Positions 44,232-55,249 of a stretch of DNA of 64,000 nucleotides are shown in pieces (positions within the stretch are counted from its first letter, which is position 1; every line of letters starts with the position of its first letter). Origin of the DNA: Magicicada septendecula (lineage: Eukaryota; Arthropoda; Insecta; Hemiptera; Cicadidae); NCBI GenBank assembly GCA_034769895.1, contig CM068370.1, positions 34,795,747 to 34,859,746 of the forward strand. The letters are read 5' to 3'. Position numbers and translations under genes: made by a program. The notes below the pieces were generated by a model, which was not told where the DNA came from, did not search any database, and was given only the letters and a program-made list of their open reading frames with translations.

Positions 44232-44460
44232 TGACATTTCCTCAAGATTTTATCTCCTTATTTGCAACATGTTTCGGGACGCTTTGTGTTCCGATAGTCA
44301 GCCTTCTTAATTTTGAGTCTTCAAAGAATCAAAATTAGGAAGGCTGAGGATGGGAACACAAAGTGCCCCGAAACATTTTCCAAATAAGGAGGAAAAATCT
44401 TGAGGTAAAGTAATTATAAATATTAAATACAGTATATTATATACATCAAGAAATAGACTG
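44232..44460. repeat. Foldback, family D
   Basis: Inverted halves share CTCAAGATTTT, ATGTTTCGGG, AGCCTTCTTAATTTTG and complements. The right flank TATATACATCAAGAAATA mirrors the left flank of the 4.6-5.2 kb foldback. The left core is mutated, the right core (44342-44381) keeps CTGAGGA and GAAA. Confidence 0.75.
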
Positions 44461-44496
44461 TAGCAAATAGTGTTTGAATATATATATTTATAAAAT

Positions 44497-45250
44497 TTAT
44501 TTACAAACACGATAACAATAATTTACTAACTAAAGAACAAATTCAAGTAAAAACAGAAACAAGATGACCTATTTCGAATTATAAATTTATTAAAATAAAT
44601 TAAAACTCAACATAAAATATTTCCAATATACCGTCAAAACAGCTGATTAAGTAAATAAACATTATAACAATCGATAAGTTAAATCAAATTAAATTGGTCA
44701 TTCCTTTTATACTAAATTCATTTATTCGTTAATATTATATAATATATATTTATATATTCGTTAAATGTAATACACACTTATTACACATCTACATTTATTT
44801 ATTTATTTTATACATGCATCTTCAATAATTTTTGCATGTTTTCTACATTATGAATAGTTCATCAAATATTAAATATTTTTGGCAGCAAAATTTATTATTG
44901 TATTTTCACCTGATGCATGTTTCACTGATTGTATCTGTATCATCAGAGATTTATAAATGAATTAACAAATATTCGAACTGATTCGATTTCAATATAAAAA
45001 AAACAACGAACAATCGAATTTAATATAAAAGAAATTATCGATTTAATTTGATTTAATTTGTCGATTGTTTTAATGTTTATTTACTTAATCAGCTGGTTTG
45101 ACGGTTTAGTGGAAATATTTTATGTTGATTTTAAATTTATTTTAATAAATTTATAATTTGAAATAGGTCATCTTGTATTTGTTTTTACTTGACTTTGTTC
45201 TTTAATTAGAAAATTGTTGTTACTGTGTTTGTAAATAAGTTTTACAATTA
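44497..45250. repeat. About 195-bp inverted repeat pair
   Basis: 44497-44690 and 45040-45250 are imperfect reverse complements, sharing AAGATGACCTATTTCGAATT, CAGCTGATTAAGTAAATAAA and AACATAAAATATTTCC with complements. The enclosed 350 bp include a family C core. The same sequence pair is joined to the 43.65 kb block further out, so several copies of one unit are nested. Confidence 0.75.
44906..44950 (-). ncRNA. Hammerhead-like motif, family C
   Basis: Minus strand: CTGATGA, extra T, a short stem starting AC and closing GT, GAAA, ATGCAT, then CAGG. Weak stem II, so only a candidate. Confidence 0.3.
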
Positions 45251-45394
45251 AATTTTTTAGCAAATTTTACTTGCAGAAGTATTTAATATTTGAAGAACTA
45301 TTCAAATATTGCACACACACAAATATTGGTTTGATTGAAAGTAACCAATTAAACTGGTTCCCTCTGTTATAATGTCTCAGACAGGAGAGCCACT

Positions 45395-45551
45395 ATAGCG
45401 TGTTCCTTTTACTCGCTGACAAGAGTTCGGCTAATGGTCCCGCACGTAAGGTTGAACGTATGCAACTTATTCACAACGTCGTTGCTTGCATTATAAGACG
45501 CACTGTAGCCCAGGTATCCAAAATTGCTAAATTGTCAAGGACAGTACCATT
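45395..45551 (-). pseudogene. LINE fragment, right of the split
   Basis: Minus strand matches 49975-50115 and the complement of 58260-58400: GTGTTCCTTTTACTCGCTGA, GGTCCCGCACGTAAGGTTG and GACAGTACCATT. It encodes part of VLEQVGSFEYL and LMCGTIRRTLK. The hAT-like element at 45552 interrupts it and the LINE resumes at 46781. Confidence 0.8.
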
Positions 45552-46780
45552 CATAGGCGTAACTTGGGAGGGGCAAGGGGGTACTCGCCCCCTAATGTGC
45601 CGAGCATTATAAAATTTTGTTTCCAGTTGTCATAAATAAAAACTAACAAATAGTCAAACAGGAGACAGTTTCTATGCTTGCGAGCACAGAAGTTTATCAA
45701 ACGTCTGTACTGTTATCAGACGACTAGTTGCCATAAATTTATTATCCTTATTTCTTTCGAAGAAACTTGTAAGGGGAATGTTTGGCAGATTTGAATGATA
45801 TACGTCAAAATAATATTTCTGTTCGATAAAAAAAAAAAACGCTAGAGACCTAATTAACTGGAATACAATGCGTGCCTTTTACACAAACAGGCTTGTTTTG
45901 GAGCACCGTAATGAAATAATAAGCGCAGCTGTACCTCTAAGAATTTGCTCTCTTTACTTTCCTCTCTTTGTCAAACATATTCTTCTGAGTCATCTCTGTG
46001 GTCGGATTGTTTATTGTTTGATTCGAGATTATCGCTGTTTTCAGTTCAGCAGAATTTCGAAAAGACTACATGCCAGTGTAAAAGAGCGGTATGGTAGAAG
46101 TAACAGACTCGGCAGTATGAACAAAGCTGGCTTACTGTGCAAGACGTCGATGGCTTTGTTCACGAATCTTAAAAGACGGTCGTTTGGTACTGTTATTTGT
46201 TAATGATTACTGATACAAGTGCGGTCGGTTACTCGGTCGTGCACATAGTCCGTTAAAGTACAAGTCGGTTGTGTCTTTCTTAATTCGTTATTGTTATGAT
46301 TGTTTTGGTTTTTTGTGTTCCTAAGTTCTGAGAAATGGGAGATAAGAAACGCAAAGGAGTAACACTGCTTAATTTCTTTGAAAATTGCCTGACTGGCAAT
46401 TTGAGAATTTCTTTGTGTTGTGACTGATTAGGCTTACTGCTATTACTGCCGAGCATTTTGTGACAGTGCCTAAGGGAGAGGATGCGTTTACGAAGACTGG
46501 GTATAAGAATTGAAAGAACTGAAATTGTTTATGTTTATAGGCCTACAGTATATTTGTGTTCTAGGTAAACATAACTGGAAGTACAACTTATGAAGAAAGG
46601 TTTGTTGATCATTAAAAAATTAAATTGTCAACAATAATAACTAAGAATTATTACTAAACTTTCTAATTTTGTATATAATATATTTTATTAATTTTGTTAT
46701 ATAGACGGTCTCACTGCACACTAAAATTTATGAAGCTTTACCACCCCCACCCCAAGTTAGGCCCCAGGTTTACGCCCATG
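45552..46780 (+). mobile_element. hAT-like element, 1229 bp, internally deleted
   Basis: Ends CATAGGCGTAACTTGGG and, reversed, CATGGGCGTAAACCTGGG; flanked by GTACCATT at 45544-45551 and 46781-46788. A short frame at 46333 reads MGDKKRKGVTLLNFFENCL, resembling the N-terminal start of zinc-finger-MYM or hAT transposases. A 112-codon open frame at 45868-46203 has no recognised motif. The removal of the element restores a continuous LINE. Confidence 0.85.
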
Positions 46781-46862
46781 GTACCATTTATTACAATTTT
46801 TACGCGTTAACGGGATCAGTTCCACGAAAAACCATCACCTTGGTCTTAAGTGTGGATTAAGA
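46781..46862 (-). pseudogene. LINE fragment, left of the split
   Basis: Continues the 45395 LINE: ACGGGATCAGTTCCACGAAAA and CCATCACCTTGG, matching 50115-50175. It encodes the complement of a MAFRGTDPVRAKIVI-like segment, here mutated. Confidence 0.75.
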
Positions 46863-47454
46863 AAATTGATGTGCACCTTAAGTGTGAGGACAATTTTACT
46901 TGGAGAAGTATTTATCATTTAAAGACATATTAATTACATGTAATCTCACTGTACATGACTAAAATATTAATTTATAATATAATAATAATCGTCACAACAA
47001 CTTTATTATGCATATTAAACTTGTTTCGTCCATCAAACTGTACAGTCCCCATACAATATTTTCTGCCAAATTGTTTATGTTGGGACTCCAATAGAGCCCT
47101 CCATCTGCTATCAGGAATTAGTGGCAACCTCTACAGTTAAAATACATTCAAACGAATGCGTTACCATTATCACCGTAATCGCTATTGCGATACACCTGCA
47201 ATAGTAAACACTTTTAGAAAATTGAAAATCGAATCCTTAACGACAGAGTTATTTAGACTTCTGTATCCTGGATTGTAGCCTACAGATGGTAAAATTTTCT
47301 TTCAGAATCTCAGTAAATAAATATCGTTGACGACAAACACAAAAAGTCGTTAAGACCGAGTCACGTGACGATTTCTTCCGCAGTTGAAGTGGAAACGTCC
47401 GGTAGTTGTAACATGAGACGTTTCTTCAACAGCCAGGCAAGTTTAAGTTCAAAA
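46863..47454. other. Spacer, no supported gene
   Basis: Nothing recognised. Confidence 0.5.
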
Positions 47455-47960
47455 TCATCATCTTCATAACACGGCATAGGCAAGGTGTTGCCTGTTGCGT
47501 CTTCAAAGATCCTCCAGTCATCTCTTCCAGGGTTTACTCACACACCTGTGTCCTATAGGTTTGTATTTCCAGACTTGTCTGGCCAGTATGGAATCTGACA
47601 TTCTTTCCACCGTTGTTTTAAATCTTCTAATTTTTCATTCAAGTTAAAAACTTGTAATTATTCTCTTATGGCCTCATTCTTTATACGGTCAAGTTTAGAA
47701 CGCCTTTTAACTCCTCTTAAGAACGCCATTTCCGAGACACGTATTTTACTGTCTTGTTTCTCGGTTGTTGTTCCAGAATTCACTCCCATAGGACAGTAAG
47801 GGACCGCCATAACTTTGTAGAACTTTGATTTTGTATCTCGACGTATCTTGTTTCTAAAAATACGGTAAATTGTCCCACAGCTCGTTTGCAACTTAACATC
47901 AATATCATAATTCCTACCATAACCAATATGATTTCCCAAATAATTAAAATGGCTCACGTG
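47455..47960 (-). pseudogene. LINE 3' region, family K
   Basis: Minus strand: MSHFNYLGNHIGYGRNYDID, KLQTSCGTIYRIFRNKIRRD, SKFYKVMAVPYC, ISEMAFLRGVKRRSKLDRIK (with small changes), NEAIRE, then the 3' end through AACACGGCATAGGCAAGG and GATGATG. This corresponds to the region following the reverse transcriptase palm. Related copies: 49420-49757 and 52920-53070 (minus), 63640-64000 (plus). Confidence 0.8.
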
Positions 47961-48495
47961 TAATCTTCAAATTAAATCTCCAAAGTAATCTGCACAGTCT
48001 CATATTGGCGGCATACCGTGTACGTGTATATTACTGGGAGGATGTGGGCCGTGTTCCCGTAAATGTACGCCCATAAACATGTTTCTCACACGGGAAAATG
48101 AAAGGAAGTGATGCGCACAAGTACGGTCTACAAGAGGTCGGAGGTCGTTAGTATGTGGAATAAGCCTCATCAACATGGCGAGATCAGAATGTGCGGACGA
48201 CGAATAAGAAAAAAAATATGAGATGTTAACGTACCTACGTGTATAGCAGTGTGGCGAGCACATTTACATAACTTAATTAGATTAACAGGAAATGACGCCA
48301 GTTAAAGGGCCCGCGGTGGTAACACAGTAGCGCAGTGCCGCAGCAAGTATCTCTCTTACGCATTGCATTTTAACTTATTAAAAGTTAAAGTTAATAAACA
48401 TGACCAATAAGCGCGCGCACGATTACTTAATCTATTGCTTGTATCAATGTCCTTATAATTAAAAATAAAAAAAATTCTTTAAAATTAGAGATATA
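47961..48495. other. Spacer, no supported gene
   Basis: A minus-strand open frame (48000-48263) has no recognisable motif. Confidence 0.4.
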
Positions 48496-48499
48496 TTTA

Positions 48500-49190
48500 G
48501 GGGAAATAATTTGAAGAGAATGGTTTAGAAAAAACTGACGAAAGGATTCATAAGATGGAACGGGCATATGGTATAACTAAAGATATTTACAATAAAAAGT
48601 GCATATCTAAAAATGCGAAAATAAGGCATTACAGTACAGTAGTGAAGCCAGAATGCCTATATGCAAGTGAATGTATAGCATTGAATTATAATTTAGACAA
48701 ACTAAAAATATTGGAAAGACGAATTATTAGGAAAATATTAGGCCCACGAAAAACTTCAGAAGGTTGGAAATTAAGAAGTAATGATGAAATATATCAAAGT
48801 ATAGAAAATATAACAGAAACAGTGAGAAAAAGAAGACTATTATATTTTGGACATTTATATAGAATGGACGACAATAGGTTAACAAAGCAGCTCTTCAAAT
48901 ATCTGTGGGGGAAGAAGTCAACATCAAGTTGGATTACAGAAGTCAAAAAGGATTTAGAAAATAATAATATAAACGCAGAAGAAGGAACTGAAAGAGAAGT
49001 TTTTCGGGCAAAAGTGTTAAAAATGGAAGGAGTCCAGGGTAGGAGAGAGAAAACGCAGGTTCAAAGTGAACTGAAGACAGGAAGAAAGGACACAGTGAAA
49101 ATATGAAAGAATATTGGAGAAAAAGAAAAGAACAAAGAATAAAGAATTGAAATTGGCATGTGGTCCTTAGATGGCCGATACAAAAAAAAG
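48500..49190 (+). pseudogene. LINE C-terminal fragment with a 183-codon open frame
   Basis: Frame 48555-49106 reads in order MERAYGITKDIYNKKCISKN, IRHYSTVVKPECLYASECIA, LKILERRIIRKILGPRKTS, RKRRLLYFGHLYRMDDNRLT, KQLFKYLWGKKSTSSWITEV. The motifs V-P-LY-SE, L-ER-I-RKI-GP, and FGH-RM are those of the connection and C-terminal tail of LINE ORF2. The catalytic palm is missing (5' truncation). It ends in AATTGGCATGTGGTCC and an A-rich tail. The frame has remained open, so the copy is relatively young. A shorter, older copy is at 8470-8800. Confidence 0.85.
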
Positions 49191-49419
49191 ATACATTTAT
49201 ATTGTCGTCTCATTGTGTATGAATTTTTGTTATATCTGCCATAAAAGGATTAAATATTCTACTGTAAAATGTATACTAATCGTATGTTTAAGTACTACAT
49301 ACTAACCGCATACAGTATATGGTTTACGAGTTAATGTGTATAAACTTCTGACGACATTGGTTTGTTTTTAGTGAAAAAGAGTATGAAAATGATGGAGTAA
49401 AGGTGAGGATTACCTTCAT

Positions 49420-49757
49420 GATCTTCACAAAACGGCATAGACAAGGAGCTGCCTGTTCCGCTTTCAAAGATCCTCCAGCCATGTCTGCCTGGATCTACGG
49501 ACACACCTGTGTCTATAGTTCTCTATTTACAGAGCTGTTTGGCCAGTTGGAACCTGACATTCTTTCAGAGTGATCTTCCCACCGTTGTTTGTAATCTTCT
49601 ATTTTTCATTCAAGGTAAAATCTTGTAACTCTTCTCGTATGGCCTCTTTCTTTATAAGGTCAAGTTTAGAACACCTTTTAAGTCCTCTTTAGAACGCCAT
49701 TTTCGAGGCCAGTATTTTACTATCTTGTTTCTTGGTTGATGTCCATAATTCACACGA
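49420..49757 (-). pseudogene. LINE 3' end, family K
   Basis: Minus strand parallel of 47455-47760: CTTCACAAAACGGCATAGAC, GATCCTCCAGCCATGTCTGC and the KLDLIKKEAIREEL region. At 49757 it abuts a different LINE family. Confidence 0.75.
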
Positions 49758-50200
49758 ATAGGCTGCTGGGCGATCCTGTCGAATATACTCATAATATTCA
49801 GTTCTTGCCGTGTATGTGTGTTTCTTCTATGATCATGGAGTGTATACCCTGCCACGTGCCTGAGAAATCTCATTTCAGCCGCTTGAATGCGACTGGCCTG
49901 GCCTTTCATTAAAGTCCAATTCTCAGACCTATAAAGAAGTGTGGGAAGAGCCATCACCTTGTAGAATTTATAGGCGTGTTCCTTTACTTGCTGACTTAAG
50001 GGTTCGCCTAATGGTCCCGCACATAAGGTTGAACTTATTCACGTCGTTGCTTACATTATAAGACACACCGTAGTCAAGGTATTCAAAACTCCCAACTTGT
50101 TCCAGGACAGTACCATCTATAACAATTTTTGCCCGTACGGGATCCGTTCCACGAAAAGCCATCACCTTGGCACTACGTATGGATATCTACAATCCAGAGT
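49758..50200 (-). pseudogene. LINE fragment, family of 58255-58800
   Basis: Minus strand: MMAFRGTDPVRAKIVIDGTV, LEQVGSFEYLDYGVSYNVSN, LMCGTIRRTLKSASKGTRL, then MMALPTLLYRSENWTLMKGQ, ASRIQAAEMRFLRHVAGYTL, HDHRRNT, RQELNIMSIFDRIAQQ. The reading then runs in frame across the 49757 junction into the other LINE for about 40 more residues. One frameshift separates the two halves near 49965. Confidence 0.85.
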
Positions 50201-51112
50201 CTTTGCACATTCGACCTTACTTAACATCAATATCATAATTCCTATCATTTGGTAGCAATTTGGTAGGTGAGGATACGTGAGGAAAAGGATGCGTTAAGGG
50301 TAAACAGGAAGTAACGGCGTCTCCGATGCCTAACTAAAGCCGATTAGCTACATAACTAGAGTCACAAAGTATATTGTGCAGGAGGAAGGAATGGATGACA
50401 TTAGAGATATCAGAGGTACAGACAGACAGAAAATGGGTCGTCTCGAGCCCTGGTTTGTGTTCGTTGTCCAGGCCGGAGCCCGATCAACGCCAGGTTGTAA
50501 CAATGCAGCTCGGTCGTTAGCTCGGCACAAGGAGTTACGGTCCACGAATACGTAAAGGTTGTCTATATAATGGGGCGGATGGTCCAAGGTCGCCAGGCCT
50601 GAGGCGCGTCTCCGTGGTCTCCATAAGGTATCGCCCGCAAGAGCTTAAGATGCGCTGGGTGGTCGATAGGCTCTTCCGTCCGGAGGCCAGTCGTCCGTAA
50701 CGATGGGTTGCCACTTCAGGCGGATGGCTACCGCAATTAGGGGTGTTGGACACCTCGTAGTTCCCAATGCTCTGAATTTCAGCCGAGACGGCAAAGCAGG
50801 TGCTGACTGTAGGTATTAAATTCTGTGCTGTCTGTAGGTAGACGCTGATTGCAACCCCAGCGTCGGCAAGCTGCAGTCCATGCAGGCAGGACGCATGGAG
50901 CTCAGAAGTTGGGGGCGGGTACGGTTTAGAGAGGTTCTTGTAAACATTTACGTATTATGGGGGATCGTCTAGCAGCGCCCGAGGGCGCCTGACGCGGCGG
51001 GGTGGCGGAGCATTGTCCATACTGTTTAGGCGACGGAGATGCGGGTAGCCGGCCTTTGCAATCAAAGTAGGCGCCAAACGAAGACCTCCAAGATAGGGAC
51101 TCGAAGACCCCT
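50201..51112. other. GC-richer spacer, unassigned
   Basis: 50530-51110 is GC-richer than average with overlapping open frames on the minus strand but no recognised motif. It could be upstream LINE sequence belonging to the element that follows. Confidence 0.35.
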
Positions 51113-51865
51113 GTGGAGGGTGTCATTTTTGACAAACCACAGAGTCATCGCTTACAGATAAATAACAAAAATACCAAGGACATACGTATTAACCATAGAA
51201 ATAATTCTGATTTGATACTAGACGGAAGAGTTATAGAAAGGGTTGAGGAATTTTGCTATCTGGGTAGCATGGTTGGTCAGGATGGAGGTGCTCTTAGGGA
51301 TGTGATAAGTCGTATAAATAAAGCAAAAAGAGTATCTGCACAGTTAAGACCAGTATGGAGATCACCCCATATACGCAGGAAGACAAAACTCAGAATATTT
51401 GACTCAAATGTCAAATCGGTGTTACTGTATGGGTGTGAGACCTGGAAAGTGACAAAGGACATCACCACAAAGTTACAGACTTTCATAAACCGTTGTCTGA
51501 TGTACGTACATAATGAGAATTTGGTGGCCCAAGACCATCTCGAACAGAGATCTATGTGAGGCCACAAGTCAGAGTACCATCCAACTACTCTGATAAAGAG
51601 AAGAAAATGGAGGTGGATCGGTCACACCCTGAGAAGACCATCAGAAAATATCGCTTGACAGGCACTGAATTGGAATGCACAAGGTAGCCGCAGACGTGGA
51701 AAACACAGGAACACCTGGAAGAGGACCATGGAAAGAAAGAAAGAGACCATGGAAGAGATGACTGGTGTCAACAAGACATGGAGGGAGGTGAAGGCCCTGG
51801 GAATGGACAGAACACGTTGGAGAAATTTCGTCGAGGCCCTATGTTCCACCTAGGAATTTAAGGTC
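51113..51865 (+). pseudogene. LINE C-terminal fragment
   Basis: Frame 51113-51559: RVEEFCYLGSMVGQDGGALR (about residues 43-62), DVISRINKAKRVSAQLRPVW, KTKLRIFDSNVKSVLLYGCE, TWKVTKDITTKLQTFINRCL. In the next frame after 51556: RRWRWIGHTLRRPSENI, WKRTMERKKETMEEMTGVNK, WREVKALGMDRTRWRNFVEA, L. These are the classic YLGS, LLYGCETW, IGHTLRR and RWR motifs of a non-LTR element. The palm domain is absent. A frameshift and stop at about 51557 break it. The end, CTATGTTCCACCTAGGAATT, is followed by TTAGG-type repeats. Confidence 0.85.
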
Positions 51866-51886
51866 TTAACCTAACCTAACCTAACG
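51864..51886. repeat. Short (CCTAA)n telomere-like run
   Basis: Four near-perfect units of TTAGG on the minus strand, immediately after the LINE 3' end. Confidence 0.8.
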
Positions 51887-52397
51887 TAGTCCCCGAGAGG
51901 AATCTTAGGGCTGACAGCCTACGCCTGTTGGTGGCCGACAGGAGAGGCCACCAAACGTGAACCGGGTAAGGGGTAAATCTGATGAGTTCAGATTATGGAC
52001 GACCATCAATACCAGAACTCAAGTCTTTTGGCCAGGAATAGTGGTACAGAGCCGAGTGACACAGATTACGATTAAAACAGTTTTTGTGTAATTATGATGA
52101 TATTATGTTCACATCCGGATCCGTATAAGAGAAAAAATATTGTTACGACATTACAGAAAATGCTACGTGCTTCTCGGCTGTTCCAGCGGAGCCCGGCTGT
52201 AATGTGTGTGTGTGTGTGTGCGTACACATTGCTGCTACTTTGAGATGAAGGACAATTACGTGACACTTGTCATGCGTCAGCAAAGAGACTTTTCCAGACC
52301 ATACCGGTCCCCGCGCGCTACGTTTAAAGCCGCAATCAATTACGCTCTAGTGTTTTCTAGTAGACGCCTATTACGGAATATTCTGGAATCTCAGCTG

Positions 52398-52440
52398 GGT
52401 ATAAATACAAGACTTATAAATAACCGGCGCTTAGTTCAGT
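52398..52440 (+). promoter_or_regulatory. Candidate core promoter (TATA box and initiator)
   Basis: TATAAATA at 52400-52407 is followed by TTAGTTCAGTT at 52431-52441, containing a TCAGTT arthropod initiator-like word. Spacing to the nearer TTAGTT is about 33 bp, but to TCAGTT it is 38, longer than ideal. A donor-like TTGTAAGAG occurs near 52590. No gene downstream was identified. Confidence 0.3.
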
Positions 52441-52831
52441 TATTGTCGGGCGATTTACACAGTCCGTCTCAAGTGGTGATTTATTCCAGTGCGGTTCGAA
52501 GTATTGTGTGGAAGTGTTATGTGTTTATAATTGTACGATACTCTATTAGGACATTATTATTGCATGTGAACAACTTTTGTTTGATTTGTTGTAAGAGACT
52601 ATCTTGTTGATTACAAATTGTTTAATAGTGATAATTAAAGCTGGTGATTAGTGACTTAATTGGTGTCTTGTATTTTGTTTTCCACTGTACCATACGACGA
52701 TCAGTTAGACCGTCGTGATAATATAATATGTACGAGTGTGTGTGCGTGTGTGCGTGTGTGCGCGCGCTCGTGCGTGTGGTTTTCAATTTACTAGTTTTAA
52801 ACAAATCAAATAAAGGCGATTAGAAAACAAT

Positions 52832-52915
<84 letters not shown>

Positions 52916-52927
52916 TTCATCATCATC
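52832..52927. repeat. (ATC)n microsatellite
   Basis: About 32 units with one TTC, adjoining the 3' end of the minus-strand LINE at 52930, so it is probably an expanded LINE tail. Confidence 0.97.
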
Positions 52928-53070
52928 AATCATCTTCACAACACGGTATAGGCAAGCTGCTGCCTGTTCCGCTTTCAACGATCCTCCAGCCATCTCTTCC
53001 TTGGTCTACCCACACACCTGTGTCCTATTGGTTTGTATTTCTAGACTTATTGGAGCATTCTGGAAAGAAA
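52928..53070 (-). pseudogene. LINE 3' end, family K
   Basis: CTTCACAACACGGTATAGGC, GCTGCCTGTTCCGCTTTCAA, CGATCCTCCAGCCATCTCTT and CACCTGTGTCCTATTGG match 47470-47570 and 49430-49520. Confidence 0.8.
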
Positions 53071-53940
53071 ACAATATTTCTTTCTCTTTAACTTAAAATA
53101 TTGTTTTTTTTATATTAAGTATAAGAAAATAATATTGTAACGTAAATAGAAAGAACGTTGTAATTAGAAAGAAAAAAGAAATTATAATGATAAATATAAA
53201 AAAATCATAATAGTTTTTAATAATTACAAAATATTAGTGAAAACTTACTGTGATAGAGTTTGTTGAAAAATATGTTCTGTTGATTTCAAATAAAAATATG
53301 AACAGTTTTTTTACTCTGAACTGTCATTCAATTAGACTTACCACGAACTGATAATGCCTGACTACTGGAAATCAGAGACTTGTTTGAGTACAAGTGTACG
53401 TGATACCTGATACTAACAGCAAGAAGATTTTCAAATATAAAAATGTTAGTTTCTTTAATTCAATATTCTTGTTTTGATTTTAAAATGGTAAAATGTTTAT
53501 TAAATTTGATCTAATTATTCTCACTGTTATGGAGCTTAGTATAACCGCAACTTCTTCTCCATTACGACACTAATCCATAGAGTCCAGTTTACAGGACTAT
53601 AAGCTCGAAACTGCTTCTAATTCTCGAGACTTGCTACTTGAACTGACCTAATAATCACACGTGCGCGCAAACCCATACGCGTCAATAACACTCTTTTCAT
53701 ACCTTTAAAAAGAGATCTGACATACCTTTGAATCTAAAAATGACGTAATGGTTGTGTCAAAAACTCTTGTACCCTCACCAGAAATCGTTTCCATTGTTAT
53801 AATTTTTACCATGTTTTTGTGGACAGTACGGTTCTTAATTTTCTTTGACGTTTTAAATCAGATCTAAGTATTTAAAGGAAAATTGTATTTATTTTATTTT
53901 ATTATTCCGGCTGTACAATGTTTACACATTTTTCGGAACC
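53071..53940. other. AT-rich spacer
   Basis: Nothing recognised. Confidence 0.5.
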
Positions 53941-53944
53941 AAAG

Positions 53945-54480
53945 ATTACAGAAGTGATTGAATTCTCATCTTCCACTTCTGCTTGTCCATCAAAAGATCT
54001 TCTTCAATTTCTGAATTTCTTCTAACCAGGTGACAGGTGGTCTTCCTCTTTTCCTTCTTCCTGGTGGGGTCCATTCCATAACTCTCTTTGGCAATCTTTC
54101 CTGTGCCATTCTTTTCGTGTGTCCATACCATTGTAAATTTTTTGGTTGAATAAAATCAACAATTGAAAATTGAATGTTTCACATTCATTCTGTCCTTAAT
54201 GGCTTCATTTCTAATTTTCTCACGTCTGCATACTCTTGCCGAAGGTCTCCAAAAGTCCACCTCTGCTGTCATTAATTTTGTTCTTGTGTTCAAAACTTTT
54301 GATATTTTGTTAATTAGTAGTCCAAACGTCTAAGCCGTAAGTCATGATACTTCTAACAGTAGTTTCAAATATTTTGTTTTTAGTTTCTGCTGTAATCTGC
54401 TTATCCCACAGGATTCCACTTAATGTAGATATAGCCATCTTTCCCAAATTAATTCTGGATTGTATTTCTTTGTCTTAAAA
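53945..54480 (-). pseudogene. LINE C-terminal remnant
   Basis: Minus strand: MTYGLDVWTTN (YG-x-x-W), KINDSRGGLLETFGKS-like segment, YNGMDTRKEWHRKDCQRELW, then HLVRRNSEIEEDLLMDKQKW near the 3' end. Stops and shifts interrupt it. It corresponds to the segment after the reverse transcriptase. Confidence 0.6.
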
Positions 54481-54584
54481 TTGTATTTATAAGTGGTATA
54501 AACTTGTTACTGGTTCGAGCTTTGAACTCTCGATCGTTTCGTTTAAATGTAATCCATAAATTTTCTAAAAGCAATCAGATTAGG

Positions 54585-54785
54585 TTTTCATAGTGTATAA
54601 CAGCTGATTGAGATATTCCACGGGCTGCTGATGGACTGAACGATGTCACTTGTAGTGACGTAATAGTGGTTTACAACTCCCGTGATGGTTCTCATGGCCT
54701 TATTACAAAGTAATTCCAGTCGCCCGGTACATGCCATTATTAATGTACCACGTCCACACAACATAACAGGATACCGTCTAAGTAA
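54585..54785 (-). pseudogene. Possible LINE RNase-H/connection remnant
   Basis: Minus strand: CGRGTLIMACTGRLELLCNK, KAMRTITGVVNHYYVTTSDI. The LE-LQNKA-R-ITG pattern occurs in jockey- or RTE-type LINEs. Short and unsupported by neighbours. Confidence 0.35.
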
Positions 54786-55087
54786 ATGTTAAATGTATAG
54801 CAATAACGTCCTGCATTTGTTACTAAAATCTGTTGACGATATTAATCTATTGTTTAGTCTACTCTCCCGAGGATTCTGTTACCGACGTCAGTTCGTAATT
54901 ATTTCCGTCTACTGTACATGCATAACCTATATTTAACTGCGTATTTTCTATGGACAAAGTTAAATTAGTTTTGTTTATAAATCAGAACTAAGTAGCAACG
55001 TTCAAAGTTTTACTGAACATTAATTAAGTTAATAAATTAATTTACCTTCAATAATCCGCCGTGTGACTTCTTATAAAACTCTTCTAT

Positions 55088-55123
55088 TACGCGTTTCGGA
55101 GACTATGCTCCATCTTCAGATAG
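55088..55123 (-). ncRNA. Hammerhead-like motif downstream of PLE
   Basis: Minus strand: CTGAAGA, extra T, stem II GGAG with CTCC, GAAA, palindromic CGCG, then TA. Stem I is short. It lies about 125 bp after the PLE stop. Confidence 0.5.
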
Positions 55124-55249
55124 TAAAATAAAAAATAAAACTATGTCACTTTTACGAGATCGTTAATTAATAAAATGTCAATGTGCATATGAACTGTACG
55201 CGATGTTGGGTGCCCACCCGTTCAATTTCAATCTGCTACTGAACGGTTG

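Noticed and set aside
45868-46203. 112-codon frame inside the 45.6-kb element as a transposase
   Set aside because: No hAT motif found; kept only as an unrecognised frame in the element.
51277-51567. Minus-strand frame opposite the 51.1-kb LINE
   Set aside because: Shadow of the plus-strand LINE reading.
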